In this document: one piece after another, positions 1 through 6,876 of the stretch
Position numbering within the stretch: the stretch's first letter is position 1
Layout: every line of letters begins with the position of its first letter
Assembly (NCBI GenBank): GCA_905193725.1
Contig: CAJJPW010000034.1
Coordinates: 1 to 12,877 of the forward strand
Origin: an uncultured Eubacteriales bacterium
Lineage (GTDB): Bacteria > Bacillota > Clostridia > Christensenellales > Christensenellaceae
DNA length: 12,877 nt
Direction: 5' to 3'
Notes under the pieces: model-generated
The model's database searches: none
What the model saw: the letters and a program-made list of their open reading frames with translations, nothing else
Told to the model about the DNA's origin: nothing
Translations under genes and position numbers: made by a program

Positions 1-57
1 GCTGCCGCAGCGGCGGTAGGGCAGGACAGTGTAACGGCTTTGGTCAGCTTGATACAT
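1..57 (-). CDS. Aldo/keto reductase, YghZ (L-glyceraldehyde-3-phosphate reductase) type, N-terminal fragment
   Basis: Only the first 19 codons lie in the window; the gene runs off the left edge. The peptide begins MYQADQSRYTVLPYRRCGS. This closely matches the start I remember for YghZ-type aldo/keto reductases, in which a YRRCG(K/S)SG motif opens the TIM barrel. Those NADPH-dependent enzymes reduce L-glyceraldehyde 3-phosphate and other small aldehydes, including methylglyoxal. A GGGAGGT ribosome site (positions 66-72) lies eight bases before the ATG. The gene starts 37 bases after the YitT-like gene on the same strand, so the two are probably co-transcribed. The catalytic Asp/Tyr/Lys/His residues are outside the window and cannot be checked. 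Confidence 0.72.
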   Translation of the reverse strand, partial: MYQADQSRYTVLPYRRCGS

Positions 58-94
58 GGTAGAGGACCTCCCTAAATCAATTTATGGTATGCCA

Positions 95-766
95 CTATTC
101 AATCTCTTTTGCGGCGTCATTGCCATGGATTTTTTCATCATGGCCTAACCCCTGCACCCAATCGATGAGCAGGCTGGAGACCGTTACCGTCACCAGCGAA
201 AACGCAATGCGCCGCGCCGGGATGTAAGAGAGCGATGCGCCCAGCACGACCAGATCGGTAAACAGGTACGACCGCGCCAGCTTCCACCCGGTCAGTTGGT
301 GGATGACCAGCGCCAGGGCATCGTCGCCGCCGCTGGAGCCGCCCTGCCGCACGATGATCCCCACACCTATGCCCACAAACACACCGCCCAGGAGCGCCGC
401 CAGCAGCGGGTATGCCGATAGGTCTGGCAGCATGGGGGGAAATTGTTCCCACAGTTTATAAAAGAGCGACACGCTGCAAGTGGATATGACAGATATCTTG
501 ATAAACCTGCCGCCTAAATACTTAAAAGCCAGTGCATAACAGGTAATATCCAGTATGGGCGTGATAATAGCTGGGGATATCCCTAGCCAATGGTTGATCA
601 ATAATACCATTCCAATCACCCCACCCTCTGTGATGCCCGTCTGCTGGTGAATGTTGTGGATGCCAAAGGAACAAATCGCCGCTCCTATTACGATTAAAAC
701 GATCTTTTTCCACGAAAGCCCCTCTGCAAGTTTGTGCATGAGATAGGCCCATCGCTTTTTGTCCAT
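95..766 (-). CDS. YitT-family integral membrane protein, short form
   Basis: This 223-residue membrane protein has five or six hydrophobic segments. It carries the hallmark glycine-rich stretch RQGGSSGGDDALA between the last segments, typical of the YitT_membrane (formerly DUF161) family. The biochemical role of that family is not settled, and transport has been suggested. Many Firmicutes YitT proteins are about 280 residues and end in a soluble DUF2179 domain; this one stops after the membrane domain with a charged tail. The frame could begin eight codons earlier at 790, but AGGAGGAG sits inside that extension at the right distance from the ATG at 766, so MDKKRW is the better start. The aldo/keto reductase start follows 37 bases downstream. 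Confidence 0.82.
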   Translation of the reverse strand: MDKKRWAYLMHKLAEGLSWKKIVLIVIGAAICSFGIHNIHQQTGITEGGVIGMVLLINHWLGISPAIITPILDITCYALAFKYLGGRFIKISVISTCSVSLFYKLWEQFPPMLPDLSAYPLLAALLGGVFVGIGVGIIVRQGGSSGGDDALALVIHQLTGWKLARSYLFTDLVVLGASLSYIPARRIAFSLVTVTVSSLLIDWVQGLGHDEKIHGNDAAKEIE

Positions 767-805
767 TTTATTCTCCTCCTTATATTTCACATCATAAACC
801 TTAGT

Positions 806-814
806 ATTATACCA
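806..814 (-). promoter_or_regulatory. Extended -10 promoter for the yitT-like gene
   Basis: Read on the minus strand, this is TGG followed by a perfect TATAAT, a TGn-TATAAT extended -10. It lies about 40 bases before the chosen yitT start. The region 17 bases upstream is A/T-rich with no good TTGACA match, which is common for extended -10 promoters. Confidence 0.5.
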
Positions 815-960
815 AGGTCAAGAAAAAATTTTTAATCGTATCCTGCTCCCACACCGGGGCTATCGTGGGTAGGAAGCCAGAAAAAACAGAAAAGCACAAC
901 CATTCCTCCCAAGGGCGATAAAACAAAGAGAAGCAGGAAAGTAGATCAATGGAATGGGGT

Positions 961-975
961 CCAGCGTCACGCTGG
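961..975. repeat. Palindromic repeat, copy 1
   Basis: CCAGCGTCACGCTGG is a perfect 7-bp palindrome around one central base, preceded by GGGT. It is related to copy 2 at 1059-1073. The copies differ at two positions that pair with each other (G-C here, A-T there), so symmetry is kept. Confidence 0.6.
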
Positions 976-1058
976 CGGAGGGAGCCGAGGCAATCTCATA
1001 GAGTCTCCCGTGGAGCTGTAATTTTAGGTAACCTCTCGCTCTATAAGCGGCAGTGGGT

Positions 1059-1073
1059 CCAGCATCATGCTGG
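1059..1073. repeat. Palindromic repeat, copy 2
   Basis: CCAGCATCATGCTGG is a perfect 7-bp palindrome around a central C, also preceded by GGGT. It shares 13 of 15 bases with copy 1, and the two differences compensate each other across the stem. Its right end touches the -35 box of the marR promoter, so a bound protein or extruded hairpin could affect that promoter. Confidence 0.6.
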
Positions 1074-1102
1074 TTGCAAAATAGAAGAAAGGAGCATATA
1101 AT
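1074..1102 (+). promoter_or_regulatory. Promoter of the marR-kinase-MFS operon
   Basis: TTGCAA (1074-1079), a 17-base spacer, then a perfect TATAAT (1097-1102). Transcription should begin about 1109, giving a short leader with AGGGGA before the marR ATG at 1136. Spacing and -10 are those of a housekeeping sigma-A promoter. Confidence 0.75.
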
Positions 1103-1122
1103 ATACAGTATGCTGTATATTA
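1099..1122. promoter_or_regulatory. Inverted-repeat operator over the -10 box, likely MarR autoregulation site
   Basis: TAATATACAG and CTGTATATTA are exact 10-bp inverted repeats separated by TATG. The left arm covers most of the -10 box and the right arm covers the expected start site. A protein bound here would block RNA polymerase. MarR-family dimers typically bind 16-24 bp palindromes in their own promoters, and the first gene of this operon is a MarR protein, so autorepression is the natural inference. Confidence 0.72.
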
Positions 1123-1135
1123 AAAGGGGAACATC

Positions 1136-1585
1136 ATGCAAGCAAATGAGCGGGAATACGTATTGGCGCGGCTTATCTTAAAGGTCGCCAACACCATCAT
1201 TAAAAACCGAAATAGCCACTTAAAACAGCTGAATTTGACAGCCGCCCAGGCAGATAGCCTACAGTTTTTTCTAACAAGGGAGGGCGCCACGACGACGGAC
1301 CTAAAAGGCCATCTGGGAATCACCCACCAAACAGCGAGGGGAATTGTGAAGCGATTGGCGGAAAAGGGCCTCGTCTCCTTGTGCCAGTCAGAGCGGGATG
1401 GACGTTACTTAATCGTCTCCCCCACCCATCAGGGCGTGGATATTGGCGATAAACTCCGCAAAAACGGTATCCAAACAGGGCATAAGCTTCTACAGGGCAT
1501 GGATAGCGATCAGCAGCAAACTTTCTTGCGGCTTTTGCAAATGGCGCTTATCAGCATTCAAGAAGACGAGGGGGAAATCTCATGA
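1136..1585 (+). CDS. MarR-family transcriptional regulator
   Basis: A 149-residue winged-helix regulator, the usual MarR size. Helices at about residues 15-60 form the dimer and effector region. A recognition-helix segment follows (around LGITHQTARGIVKRLAEKGL, residues 63-83). A wing then carries SERDGRY, which fits the D-x-R wing signature of the family. The start has an AGGGGA ribosome site and sits just after a strong promoter overlapped by a 10-bp inverted repeat, the classic layout of a self-repressing MarR gene. Its TGA overlaps the next ATG (ATGA), so the regulator and the kinase-like protein are translationally coupled. The family usually senses small aromatic or toxic ligands or oxidation; the ligand cannot be told from sequence. 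The MFS gene at the end of the operon is the likely regulated output. Confidence 0.9.
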   Translation: MQANEREYVLARLILKVANTIIKNRNSHLKQLNLTAAQADSLQFFLTREGATTTDLKGHLGITHQTARGIVKRLAEKGLVSLCQSERDGRYLIVSPTHQGVDIGDKLRKNGIQTGHKLLQGMDSDQQQTFLRLLQMALISIQEDEGEIS

Positions 1586-2196
1586 TAAATACAGATCCGT
1601 ATCCTGTGATCACTATCAGCAGGCAGTTTGGCAGCGGCGGGCACACCATCGCCCAAAAGCTCTCAGAGCGCCTGCACATCCCTTTTTACGATAAGGATAT
1701 CGTCGCCCATGTGGCAGAACAGTGCGGTTATGCCGCCAGCTTCATAGAGGAAAAGGGCGAATACATGCAGAAACCGGGAAAGCTTTGGAACGACTTTCTC
1801 CTCTCCAACGCCCCCGGCTACGAGGATCCCCAAAACACCATCTTTCTCGCGCAAAAAAAGGTCATTTTGGAGGTTGCCCAATCCCCCTGTATCATTGTGG
1901 GGCGCTGTGCAGACTTCCTTCTCACCCAAGCGGGGATCCCCATTCTCAGCGTGTTTATCCACGCCGACGATGCCCATCGCGTCCAGAGGGTGGAGCAGCG
2001 ATACGGCAAGACAGATGTCTCCACCATTCAGCGTCTGCGGGACAAAGACCGCCATCGAAAGGCATATTATCGCCATTACACGAAGGAAGAGTGGGGCGTC
2101 TGCAACAAATACCACATTGCCCTGGATAGCGGCTACCTAGGGATAGACCAGTGTGTATCCATTTTGGCAGATGTGGTAAAAATTCATCATAGATAA
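1582..2196 (+). CDS. Cytidylate kinase-like P-loop protein
   Basis: This 204-residue protein belongs to the cytidylate-kinase-like family (Cytidylate_kin2/AAA_26 type), common in Clostridia and mostly uncharacterised. The N-terminal ITISRQFGSGGHTIA (residues 10-24) is the family's variant P-loop, in which the canonical Walker lysine is absent. Next come FYDKDI (36-41), the conserved IIVGRCAD core (104-111), and a lid-like DKDRHRKAYYRHYT (154-167) with the D..R..YY..Y pattern. True CMP kinase (Cmk) is a separate housekeeping protein, so this is unlikely to be the essential enzyme. The start has GAGGGGG seven bases upstream and overlaps the marR stop by four bases. Its place between a MarR regulator and an MFS transporter suggests it acts with them, perhaps by phosphorylating a nucleoside-like compound, but that is inference. 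Confidence 0.82.
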   Translation: MINTDPYPVITISRQFGSGGHTIAQKLSERLHIPFYDKDIVAHVAEQCGYAASFIEEKGEYMQKPGKLWNDFLLSNAPGYEDPQNTIFLAQKKVILEVAQSPCIIVGRCADFLLTQAGIPILSVFIHADDAHRVQRVEQRYGKTDVSTIQRLRDKDRHRKAYYRHYTKEEWGVCNKYHIALDSGYLGIDQCVSILADVVKIHHR

Positions 2197-2236
2197 TTCT
2201 ATCCAAAGAAACTTTGGAAAGACAAAGGAGTGCAAA

Positions 2237-3409
2237 GTGAAGCAACGAGTATACCATAAAGACATCATTTTCGTTTTAATCGCCAGTTTTTTCTATTTTT
2301 CCAGCCCTATGGTGGTAACCCCGCTGATCACCGGCTTTTCTGGGAGTCTGGGCGCCAGCGCCGTGCTCATGGGGATGATCGGCGGCCTTACCAATTTGTG
2401 TTCGCTCATTTGCCGTCCCTTTGTGGGCAATTTGGCAGATAAGCTGAGCAAGTATAAGTTGTCCTTTATTGGCGCAGGGCTCATCACCCTATCCTGCATT
2501 GGATATATTTTTGCCACCACTCCTTTTACCGTGGTCATCGCCCGCATCGTCAACGGAGCGGGCTTTGCCTGCTGCTCTGTGTGCATGTCGGTTTGGATGT
2601 CAAATATGCTCCCCAAGGAGAAAATCGGCTCTGGCATGGGATTTTATGGGATGATGAACGCCCTCGCCATGGCGCTTGCCCCCGCCATTGGGGTGAGCGT
2701 GTATCAGGCATTTGGCTACCGCCCCGCCTTTATCATCGCCGCTGTATGTGCCGTGGCCACCATGGTGATCATCCAGTTTATTGGGGATAAAGGGCAACCT
2801 GTTCCGCCAAAGCCTCAGGAGCCCGGCCAATCTCCCGCCCCCAAAAGGCTTCAGCTGGTGGATGCAAAGGTAGTTCCCATTGCCGCCATCATTATGCTGT
2901 TTACTATTCCCTATTGCGCTACCCAGTCCTTTTTAGTGAGTTATGTAGATGCCAGACAGCTTCCCTTAACCGTGAGCCTGTTTTTCCCGCTATATGCTGC
3001 TGTGCTGCTGGTTCTTCGGTTTTCCATGAAGAGCTTATTTGACAAACTGCCTTTTTGGGTGTTCCTCACGTTTAGCTCCATTTGCGCGTGCGCCAGCATC
3101 TTGTGTCTCACTTGGATGCAAAGCAATTTTGTCATGTTTCTCGCCGCTCTATTCATGGCTGGTGGGTATGGAATCATGTGTTCCGTATGCCAGTCCACCG
3201 CTATTCTGCTGGCTGGCGAGGGCAAAAGAGGCCTTGCCAACAGCACTTATTATATCGGCCTTGACCTGGGTATGGCCTTAGGCCCCATGTTGGGCGGGGT
3301 GATATTTGGCCACTTTAGCGCCCAATGGTTTTACCCACTGTTTTTGCTCACCGTCCCTTTGGCGCTTTTGGTGTTCTGGCTCAGCAAAATGGGAAAAGGC
3401 GCTGCCTAA
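2237..3409 (+). CDS. Major facilitator superfamily transporter (GTG start)
   Basis: A 390-residue protein with about 12 hydrophobic segments, standard MFS length. The first segment is at about residues 10-32. GNLADKLSKYK (64-74) is the MFS motif-A loop between helices 2 and 3. A charged, proline-rich central loop (about 185-210, KGQPVPPKPQEPGQ region) separates the two six-helix halves. The start is GTG at 2237, supported by AGGAG at 2226-2230 and because the first hydrophobic helix follows at once. It is the last gene of the marR operon, 40 bases after the kinase-like gene. The fold resembles drug or metabolite efflux proteins of the MFS_1 type; the MarR neighbour favours efflux of an inducing compound. 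The substrate cannot be read from sequence. Confidence 0.88.
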   Translation: MKQRVYHKDIIFVLIASFFYFSSPMVVTPLITGFSGSLGASAVLMGMIGGLTNLCSLICRPFVGNLADKLSKYKLSFIGAGLITLSCIGYIFATTPFTVVIARIVNGAGFACCSVCMSVWMSNMLPKEKIGSGMGFYGMMNALAMALAPAIGVSVYQAFGYRPAFIIAAVCAVATMVIIQFIGDKGQPVPPKPQEPGQSPAPKRLQLVDAKVVPIAAIIMLFTIPYCATQSFLVSYVDARQLPLTVSLFFPLYAAVLLVLRFSMKSLFDKLPFWVFLTFSSICACASILCLTWMQSNFVMFLAALFMAGGYGIMCSVCQSTAILLAGEGKRGLANSTYYIGLDLGMALGPMLGGVIFGHFSAQWFYPLFLLTVPLALLVFWLSKMGKGAA

Positions 3410-3432
3410 TGATTTCCATCAACCGCGCCTTT
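3395..3432. terminator. Possible bidirectional terminator hairpin
   Basis: AAAGGCGC (3395-3402) pairs exactly with GCGCCTTT (3425-3432) across a 22-base loop, spanning the MFS stop codon. On the plus strand it is followed by a pyrimidine stretch; on the minus strand by TTTTCCC. It lies between convergent genes, where a shared terminator is expected. The large loop and weak T-runs keep confidence low. Confidence 0.35.
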
Positions 3433-3436
3433 CTTC

Positions 3437-3610
3437 CTATATCAAATACATTTTCCAAAGAGCTACCATTTCCATATCTCCACTGACCATGAACTTTTAA
3501 CCGTTAAGAATCTCATCAACCATCGTCCATAAAGTTGCTCTATTGGAAATCTCCTGCCAGGTTCTTTTTTCATTCTCATATCTCACTGGCTAAATTTCGT
3601 GCCGAACCAC
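3437..3610 (-). pseudogene. Possible decayed reading frame downstream of the glycyl radical enzyme
   Basis: One minus-strand frame reads like protein but is broken by stops: NVVRHEI, stop (TAG), PVRYENEKR then TWQEISNRATLWTMVDEI, a stop (TAA) at 3497-3499, then FMVSGDMEMVALWKMYLI and a stop (TAG) at 3437-3439. The amphipathic, coding-like composition on both sides of the stops suggests a gene remnant. I cannot name a family. Chance resemblance in 170 bases of spacer is quite possible. Confidence 0.25.
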
Positions 3611-3635
3611 ATTTTTTTCTTATCTACTGGGCTTG

Positions 3636-5927
3636 TTATTGTAATTCTGTTCTTTGGATTAATTCATCCTGCGCCTTTTTGCCCATCTGAACAAAAAATG
3701 CACTATATCCTGTTACTCGTACACAGAGGCCTTTATACTTCATCGGATTGCGCTGCGCCTCCAGCAACATGTCTTTATCCAAAATATTGACTTGAACCTG
3801 CATTCCTCCCTGCTGCATATACGTTTTAAGCAGCGCCGCAAAACAGCGAAGACCTTCTTCCCCCTTGACAATGTTTGGATGTATCTTAACATTGAGCGGG
3901 CCTCCAGTTATCCTGTAAAAAGGTACTTTAGATACAGAATTCAGAAGCGCAGTAACACCATTGATATCTTTGCCTTCTACTGGAGATTGGTTCTCACTTA
4001 ATGGTTCCCGCTCTCCTCTTCCATCCGGTGTCGCGCCTACGCTCAGTCCCATTTTGACAAAATCCCGATCGGAAGATAAGGTTGGCCAAAAGCTATATAA
4101 ACAGTCGTCTGTATTCAGCGCGGCCAATTCATCACAGAAAATATCTACCACAATTTTTGCATATTTATCTACGCGAGGATCATCATTTCCAAATTTACTC
4201 AAGCGATTTTGCAATCTCTCTTGCAGGTCTTTATGTCCTTTAAAATTGCTAGCTACAATTTGGGCGAACTCCTGCATAGAAAACTCTTTTGTGTCGAACA
4301 CTATATTCTCGATTGCGTACAGTGAATCCACCACAGTGGCAAGCCCTGTTCCCTGCACCACGTATTTATGATACTTTGTGCCGCCGTTATTCCAATCCAG
4401 AGCGTTTTCCACTGTCCCTTTCAAAAAACAATCTTCTATGCGCAAATGTCCCTTATTGTATTCCTTTTCCTTTTCTAAATCCTCAAGGATCCCTTTTTTA
4501 TAATCTCTAAGCAAAAACCGCACTTGTTCTCTGTATGCATCAATCACGTCGTCCATCGTCTCAAATTGCGCTGCAGGTTTGGTCTTCTTTCCATAATAGG
4601 CTCCGGTCATCAACCCTGTCATCCGATCCCACAGAGAATACTGACACCTTTCCAGTGGACGGGAAAACCGTGGAAGCATCGGAAAATCTCCAGAGTTCAG
4701 GCAAAGCTCCAACGGTTTTGCTAAATTGAACCAAAATTGTCTTAGCCCGCCTTCATATGCAGGAATAATCGGATCATTGCATCCAAAGAAACCGTAATCA
4801 TATACTTCCGGCTCTTCTACTCCACAGGATTTTAGGGCTGGAATCATCGTATCGTCGTTATATACGACGATCGTGGTATTTTTGCCCATGGCATCGCATA
4901 CTTCCCTCCAGAATCCTTCCTCGATTCCTTCGTGATAGCGGACAACCATAAAGGGATTTTTGAGTCCAAGTTCCCTATTTGCCCTCACCATGATCCACGA
5001 AAGATCGTTTACACCACTCTCTTTCTGATTGAGCAAGCCGCCGATGATCACATAATTCGGGTCATCAAAAATCACTTCTAACGTTCCGCTCGTGTCCTCC
5101 GCATCATTTGACATATGGTCCGTGAGAGACATGATCTCATTATTTTTGAAAAAGAATTCTTCTAACAGCTCCTGCGCTTCTTTTTCACTTAGCAAACCGT
5201 TTTCCTTGTCTCTTTGATAAAATGGATACAAATATTGATCCATCCGGCCAAAACACAATACCCCACATCCTACAACCTTTGCAGAGGGCATCGCAATGAG
5301 CCACAAGAGCTGGAGCGCTTCTTTTAGCGTTCTTGGTGCTCCCGTAGAGATGTGCAATAGCGAGTCGCGCTCTTCCGCATCATTCACTGCAGACGCATAT
5401 CGCCTAATATAATTCTCAAACGCATCATAGCATCGAATAATGCCCTTTAAAAAGGAAACTTGCGATGCATCCGCATATCTTTCGCTTTCCAGGAGTTCCA
5501 CCGCTTTTGTTCTCAATCCGCCAATCCCCAAGGAGAGGATCTCCTCCCAATCAAACGCCAGATGACCGAAGGAATAAAACCAAGGCGCTCTTCTTCGCAG
5601 CCATTCAAATGAATAGGTCCAAAGTACATCCTTTTGTATTTCTTCTGGACACTTTCCCCACCACTTTTCTGTGAGTTCTTCCACATATTCTCGCTCCTGC
5701 TCTGTGGGAATTTTCTCGGCAACTGTTCCTCGCAACAACTCCCCTTCATTTAGTACAGGCGTTATATGGTCCAGAATGTAATAAAATGTCTCTGCATATC
5801 TTTCGGCAGGAGGCAACCTGCGATATTCCTCTTCACATTCCATTAAATATTGCACTCTTTCATAGAACGTACTGCGCGTATCTTTAGATAAATACGTGTC
5901 AACTCTTTTCTTCAAACTTTCCTGCAT
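3636..5927 (-). CDS. Glycyl radical enzyme (pyruvate formate-lyase-like), unassigned specificity
   Basis: This 763-residue protein aligns in pattern with glycyl radical lyases and dehydratases over its whole length: a GHLAFDW motif near residue 121, LGRMDQYLYP-like FGRMDQYLYPFY near 226-237, and NPFMVVRYHEG near 324. The thiyl cysteine is Cys383 in FFGCNDP. The C-terminal loop VRVTGYSAFF carries the radical glycine at Gly740, 23 residues from the end. These enzymes make a glycyl radical, pass it to the cysteine and perform C-O, C-C, C-N or C-S cleavage anaerobically in the cytoplasm. Cys-Val-Glu is usual in the dehydratase/lyase branch; here it is Cys-Asn-Asp, so the general base may be Asp385. 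The frame extends 13 codons upstream to 5966, but GAAGGG precedes the ATG at 5927 and a GC hairpin lies in the extension, so I prefer 5927. The activase is 54 bases upstream. The adjoining importer suggests a sugar-derived substrate. Confidence 0.93.
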   Translation of the reverse strand: MQESLKKRVDTYLSKDTRSTFYERVQYLMECEEEYRRLPPAERYAETFYYILDHITPVLNEGELLRGTVAEKIPTEQEREYVEELTEKWWGKCPEEIQKDVLWTYSFEWLRRRAPWFYSFGHLAFDWEEILSLGIGGLRTKAVELLESERYADASQVSFLKGIIRCYDAFENYIRRYASAVNDAEERDSLLHISTGAPRTLKEALQLLWLIAMPSAKVVGCGVLCFGRMDQYLYPFYQRDKENGLLSEKEAQELLEEFFFKNNEIMSLTDHMSNDAEDTSGTLEVIFDDPNYVIIGGLLNQKESGVNDLSWIMVRANRELGLKNPFMVVRYHEGIEEGFWREVCDAMGKNTTIVVYNDDTMIPALKSCGVEEPEVYDYGFFGCNDPIIPAYEGGLRQFWFNLAKPLELCLNSGDFPMLPRFSRPLERCQYSLWDRMTGLMTGAYYGKKTKPAAQFETMDDVIDAYREQVRFLLRDYKKGILEDLEKEKEYNKGHLRIEDCFLKGTVENALDWNNGGTKYHKYVVQGTGLATVVDSLYAIENIVFDTKEFSMQEFAQIVASNFKGHKDLQERLQNRLSKFGNDDPRVDKYAKIVVDIFCDELAALNTDDCLYSFWPTLSSDRDFVKMGLSVGATPDGRGEREPLSENQSPVEGKDINGVTALLNSVSKVPFYRITGGPLNVKIHPNIVKGEEGLRCFAALLKTYMQQGGMQVQVNILDKDMLLEAQRNPMKYKGLCVRVTGYSAFFVQMGKKAQDELIQRTELQ

Positions 5928-5947
5928 CTTCTTACCCTTCCTTTCGC

Positions 5948-5961
5948 TGCGCTCAGGCGCA
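5948..5961 (-). other. Small GC hairpin between activase and glycyl radical enzyme genes
   Basis: On the minus strand TGCGC and GCGCA pair around the loop CTGA, just before the GAAGGG ribosome site of the glycyl radical enzyme gene. It is notably GC-rich for its surroundings. It could protect a processed mRNA end and allow the enzyme to be made at higher level than its activase. No reporter or structure evidence is visible beyond pairing. Confidence 0.35.
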
Positions 5962-5981
5962 ATCATTCCGTCCCCCGCGCT

Positions 5982-6875
5982 TTACTGTGCCACATGAATT
6001 CCCCATGCTCTAAAAATGTCCTTTAACTCTTCCATTTTAAGAGAATCCGGCGCTGTAAATGTTTTTTGCGCGATATCTAAACTCTTGGCCTTGTTTAATC
6101 CATAAGTATGGTATGGCAGAAGCTCTACCTGGATGACATTCGGGAACCCCTCCAGAAAATGAGCTATATTTTGCGCATTCTCTGGAGTATCGTTCACTCC
6201 CCCTATGATAGGAATCCTGACATAGAGATCCTTTCCCTGTTCCAGGAGCCACCTGATATTCTGTAAAATCCTTTTATTATCCACACCTGTATACTGTTTA
6301 TGCAATTTGGCATCAAAAAACTTGATATCTACTAAAAACAAATCTGCAAATTCCGCTGCTTTTTCCACTCTCTCTTGGTCTACTGCCAGCGCTGTGTCCA
6401 CTGCCGTCCCAATCCCGCATTTTTTCGCTTCGCGAAGCAGTTCTATCACAGCCTCACTTTGCAGCAGTGGCTCTCCTCCTGAGAGTGTCATCCCGCCGCC
6501 GGAGTTTTGATAATATGCTTTATCTTTTTTTACAATTTCTATCAGCTCACGAACAGAATACTCTTTTCCGACGACGGTTAACGCTTCCTGCATACAAACT
6601 TCTGCGCATTTTCCGCACACTACGCATTTTTCTCTCAGTAGCTTATGGCTGCCATCTTCTATACAATGAGCATGCTCAGGGCATACCGCCATACATGCGC
6701 CACATAGGGTACATTTCTCCTGAAAAAACTGTAACTGTTTCATTGCTTGAAAGGACTCTGGGTTATGGCACCAGGCACAGCGCAAGTTACATCCTTTCAA
6801 AAAAATAGTTGTTCTAATCCCCGGGCCGTCATGTACGCTAAATCGTTGGATATTGAATACCATTGCTGAACACAT
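5982..6875 (-). CDS. Glycyl radical enzyme activating enzyme (radical SAM, three iron-sulfur clusters)
   Basis: A 297-residue radical SAM activase of the PflA type. HDGPGIRTTIF (residues 15-25) leads into GCNLRCAWCHNPE (28-40), where Cys29, Cys33 and Cys36 form the CX3CX2C site for the SAM-binding 4Fe-4S cluster. An inserted ferredoxin-like segment has CX2CX2CX3C twice (Cys55/58/61/65 and Cys84/87/90/94), holding two auxiliary clusters as in activases of glycerol dehydratase and choline lyase rather than the shorter PFL activase. SGGEP (132-136) binds the SAM amino group. It generates the glycyl radical on the enzyme encoded next in the operon. The ATG at 6875 is one base after the permease stop. 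A second in-frame ATG four codons later, without its own ribosome site, is possible. Confidence 0.93.
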   Translation of the reverse strand: MCSAMVFNIQRFSVHDGPGIRTTIFLKGCNLRCAWCHNPESFQAMKQLQFFQEKCTLCGACMAVCPEHAHCIEDGSHKLLREKCVVCGKCAEVCMQEALTVVGKEYSVRELIEIVKKDKAYYQNSGGGMTLSGGEPLLQSEAVIELLREAKKCGIGTAVDTALAVDQERVEKAAEFADLFLVDIKFFDAKLHKQYTGVDNKRILQNIRWLLEQGKDLYVRIPIIGGVNDTPENAQNIAHFLEGFPNVIQVELLPYHTYGLNKAKSLDIAQKTFTAPDSLKMEELKDIFRAWGIHVAQ

Positions 6876-6876
6876 T

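Larger units (their letters stand above)
767..1135. other. Divergent intergenic region between yitT and marR
   Basis: About 370 bases without a convincing gene. The yitT promoter is at the left end and the marR promoter and operator at the right end. Between them are an imperfect hairpin (841-844 plus 848-852 pairing with 865-869 plus 871-874) and two related 15-base palindromes. One 93-codon minus-strand frame crosses the region, but it has no ribosome site, no recognisable motif and would read through the marR promoter, so I do not call it. Confidence 0.6.

Noticed and set aside
841..874. Imperfect hairpin upstream of the yitT promoter as a terminator or riboswitch
   Set aside because: It lies upstream of the yitT promoter and no transcript is expected to end there; the stem is interrupted and has no T-run or recognisable riboswitch core.
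860..1141. 93-codon minus-strand open frame between yitT and marR
   Set aside because: No ribosome site, composition unlike the neighbours, and it would start inside marR and read through its promoter and operator.
1663..2257. Long minus-strand frames opposite the kinase-like gene
   Set aside because: They are shadows of a well-supported plus-strand gene with family motifs; no ribosome sites or motifs of their own.
3636..5927. Identification as pyruvate formate-lyase
   Set aside because: PFL has adjacent active-site cysteines (Cys-Cys). Here the motif is Gly-Cys-Asn-Asp and the activase has two extra iron-sulfur clusters, as in the dehydratase/lyase branch.
5927..5966. Longer start for the glycyl radical enzyme (13 extra residues)
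   Set aside because: The extension is basic and low in family resemblance, includes a GC hairpin, and the ATG at 5927 has a better-spaced ribosome site just before the conserved N-terminus. It is not fully excluded.
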